From: Anaerolineales bacterium UBA6668
GTDB lineage: Bacteria; Chloroflexota; Anaerolineae; Anaerolineales; UBA6668
Assembly: GCA_002455215.1 (NCBI GenBank)
Contig: DKKK01000021.1
Coordinates: forward strand, 3,230 to 9,264
Direction: 5' to 3'
DNA: 6,035 bases
A program made the position numbers and the translations under genes. The notes under the pieces were generated by a model, which made no database searches, had not been told where the DNA came from, and saw only the letters and a list, made by a program, of their open reading frames with translations. Below are positions 4,348-6,035 of the stretch, piece after piece. How positions within the stretch are numbered: the stretch's first letter is position 1; each line of letters opens with the position of its first letter.

Positions 4348-6035
4348 ATGATAGACAAATCTCCTTCCCGCACCCACACCTACCTATGGGCAATCATCGC
4401 CCTGACCCTGCTTGCCGCCTTCCTGCGTTATTGGCAAATCGCCAGCCTAGCCCCCGAAGCTTGGTTCGATGAAGTTTGGTTTGCTGTACGTGCCCGCGAA
4501 CTGTTGCAAGACCCACAATGGATTGTCTTCTATCGCACCCCGTGGGGTGGGGGCAATGCCCTAATGGTGGTGCTGACAGCCTTTTCCCAACTGCTTGGTT
4601 TTGTGCAAACCAGTACGAGCCGCATGGTGAGCGCATTCTGGGGCGTGGTTTCCATACCGCTGGCATATCGCTGTTTTGTCGAACTCTTTCACCACAGTGC
4701 TTTCTCTTCAGCAGACCGCAAACGGCTTGCCGTTCTTGCCAGCGGCTTATTGGCAATTCTCCTGCATTGGGTCATCATCAGCCGCGTAGGAACCGAACCC
4801 AGCCTAGCACCGGCTGTCGCCTTATTCGCCGTTTGGATGCTCAAAAGCGTTCAGCGCAAACCCAGCCAATGGTGGCGAACCGTTTTTGCAGGCTTGGCAC
4901 TGGGCATTTCCCAATACAACGGGCCACACGCCCGCTTTGTGCTTGTGCTGGTCAGTTGCTTTGCCTTCCTTGACCTGCTCACGCTCAGCGGGCACACCCG
5001 CTGGCAATATTTGAAAAACCTGGCACTGGGCATACTCGCTGGCATGCTCGCCATTACCCCCCTAGCTGTATTTTTCTGGCAAGAACCGCAGTGGCTGGTG
5101 GCACGCGTGGCTCAAGTTTCCAGCGGTCCGCTCAACAGCCTTGCCTATTTTCTCGCCAACCTATGGGGCATTCTGCGCTCCTTCACCTTTTATGGGCGCT
5201 TTGACCCGCTGATGAATTACCAAAACCGCCCAACCTGGGACCTTCTGCAAAGCATCGGCTTTTGGGTGGGGCATGGTTGGGCAGTGTGGAATCTTCGCCG
5301 TCAGCGCGTGGCGCGTGAACTACTCATCTGGGAAATGCTCATGGTCATTCCCAGCCTGCTCACCAGTGATGCACCTAATTTACAGCGCATGATTAACAGC
5401 GCGGTTGGCTCGGCAGGCTTGGTGGCAGTGGGTTGGTGGGTGGCAGTCCAGTGGATTCTCGCACGCTGGGGCAAGCTCACTTGGCGCAAACCCCTGCTTG
5501 CCAGCCTGTTTGCCCTCAGCACCGCCCACACACTCGTCACGCTCTTTGTGCTGTTCCCGCACCAGCCCGAAATGGACTCCGACTATATTGCCGCCCCCGT
5601 GCGTGCCGCTAAGCTCTTACTTGCCCGCGCCCAAGCTGGGGAGCGCAGTTTGGCAGAAATCATTCCCGAAGCAGACGACATCATCTCCTTTGAGTACCTG
5701 CTACCCGCCGACAAAGCGGACAAAACCGGTGTAGAACGCCTAGACTTTCGCCAGTGCTTTCCCATCCCTGCCGATAGCCCAACCCGCACCAGCTATATTT
5801 TGCGCCACAAACGCTCTGCCGATGCACTTGCCTTTTTGCAGGCTCATTATCCCACTGCCCATTTCAGCTTTCTCGACTTCTGGCAGGAAGCAGGCGCACT
5901 AGTGGAAATCCCTGCCCATGCCCCTGCACCCACTCCTGCTGTGAGTGTTTCGGCACAATTTGCGGACGGACTGCGCTTGGTGGGCTATGAGTGGAGTGGG
6001 GGGCACATACCCGCTGGTGAACCGCTATTGCTAAA
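4348..6035 (+). CDS. GT39/ArnT-like integral membrane glycosyltransferase, 3' end cut by window
   Basis: The frame opens with ATG (MIDKSPSRTHTYLW) and stays open for 562 codons to the window edge. A first TM helix (about 11-30) is followed by the extracytoplasmic loop APEAWFDEVWFAVRARELL (35-53); D41-E42 is the acidic pair typical of GT-C fold enzymes of the PMT/ArnT type. About a dozen TM helices extend to about 403, including LGISQYNGPHARF (185-197) and an APNLQRM block (342-348) like the P-x-R segment of the family. From about 404 the chain is soluble and probably extracytoplasmic. After a proline-rich linker (about 522-530), residues 537-562 (QFADGLRLVGYEW, PAGEPL) match the beginning of a beta-type domain common at the end of Anaerolineae glycosyltransferases. 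Such enzymes usually transfer sugar from a polyprenyl-phosphate donor to an envelope or secreted acceptor; donor and acceptor here are unknown. By eye the gene is G/C-richer than its left neighbour. Confidence 0.9.
   Translation, partial: MIDKSPSRTHTYLWAIIALTLLAAFLRYWQIASLAPEAWFDEVWFAVRARELLQDPQWIVFYRTPWGGGNALMVVLTAFSQLLGFVQTSTSRMVSAFWGVVSIPLAYRCFVELFHHSAFSSADRKRLAVLASGLLAILLHWVIISRVGTEPSLAPAVALFAVWMLKSVQRKPSQWWRTVFAGLALGISQYNGPHARFVLVLVSCFAFLDLLTLSGHTRWQYLKNLALGILAGMLAITPLAVFFWQEPQWLVARVAQVSSGPLNSLAYFLANLWGILRSFTFYGRFDPLMNYQNRPTWDLLQSIGFWVGHGWAVWNLRRQRVARELLIWEMLMVIPSLLTSDAPNLQRMINSAVGSAGLVAVGWWVAVQWILARWGKLTWRKPLLASLFALSTAHTLVTLFVLFPHQPEMDSDYIAAPVRAAKLLLARAQAGERSLAEIIPEADDIISFEYLLPADKADKTGVERLDFRQCFPIPADSPTRTSYILRHKRSADALAFLQAHYPTAHFSFLDFWQEAGALVEIPAHAPAPTPAVSVSAQFADGLRLVGYEWSGGHIPAGEPLLL

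Noticed and set aside
4394..4756. 120-codon open frame on the minus strand
   Set aside because: It is antisense to the glycosyltransferase, arginine- and glycine-rich with no domain motif, as expected for a shadow of a G/C-rich gene.
4476..4973. 165-codon open frame on the plus strand
   Set aside because: It overlaps the glycosyltransferase in another frame; its composition (many C, R, H, P) is that of an out-of-frame shadow and it has no ribosome site.
5405..5734. 109-codon open frame on the plus strand
   Set aside because: It lies inside the glycosyltransferase in a different frame and shows low-complexity P, S and T content with no family features.

Overview
The window looks like a piece of bacterial chromosome, most likely from the Chloroflexota (Anaerolineae-like). 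That placement is an inference from two protein architectures: a very large zinc-ribbon plus many-TM-helix protein of the SCO7613 C-terminal type, and a GT39-like glycosyltransferase that runs into a C-terminal beta-type domain often seen in Anaerolineae membrane glycosyltransferases. No rRNA, tRNA or CRISPR array was found.

Layout. Positions 1-482 (minus strand) hold a broken REP-associated tyrosine transposase (RAYT, Y1/HUH type). It is split over three reading frames and runs off the left edge. Its variable linker region carries two perfect inverted repeats (14-bp and 8-bp arms, both with 6-nt loops) and short codon-phased direct repeats. Positions 492-608 (minus) hold a possible 38-codon ORF of unknown function. 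Positions 638-3460 (minus) hold the main gene, a 940-residue membrane protein with an N-terminal four-cysteine zinc ribbon and about 30 predicted TM helices. It starts at GTG behind a good Shine-Dalgarno. Upstream is an AT-rich control region with a full-consensus sigma-70-type promoter (TTGACA, 16 bp, TATAAT), a second weaker promoter and two dyads.

Positions 3607-4294 contain no convincing gene but hold several short perfect inverted repeats, one followed by a T-run. A promoter-like pair at 4295-4323 precedes a plus-strand gene that starts at 4348 and is open to the right edge: an integral-membrane GT39/ArnT-like glycosyltransferase (562 codons visible). By eye this gene is clearly richer in G/C than the 940-residue gene.

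The two large genes are divergent, about 890 bp apart, and share no obvious pathway. The membrane protein may act at or sense the envelope and the glycosyltransferase probably transfers sugar from a lipid-linked donor, but a functional link is not supported by the sequence. I found no strong evidence for a new multi-gene system. The most notable items are the hairpin-bearing linker of the RAYT relic, the unknown 38-codon ORF, the strong promoter with a palindrome at its -35, and the hairpin-rich intergenic region.
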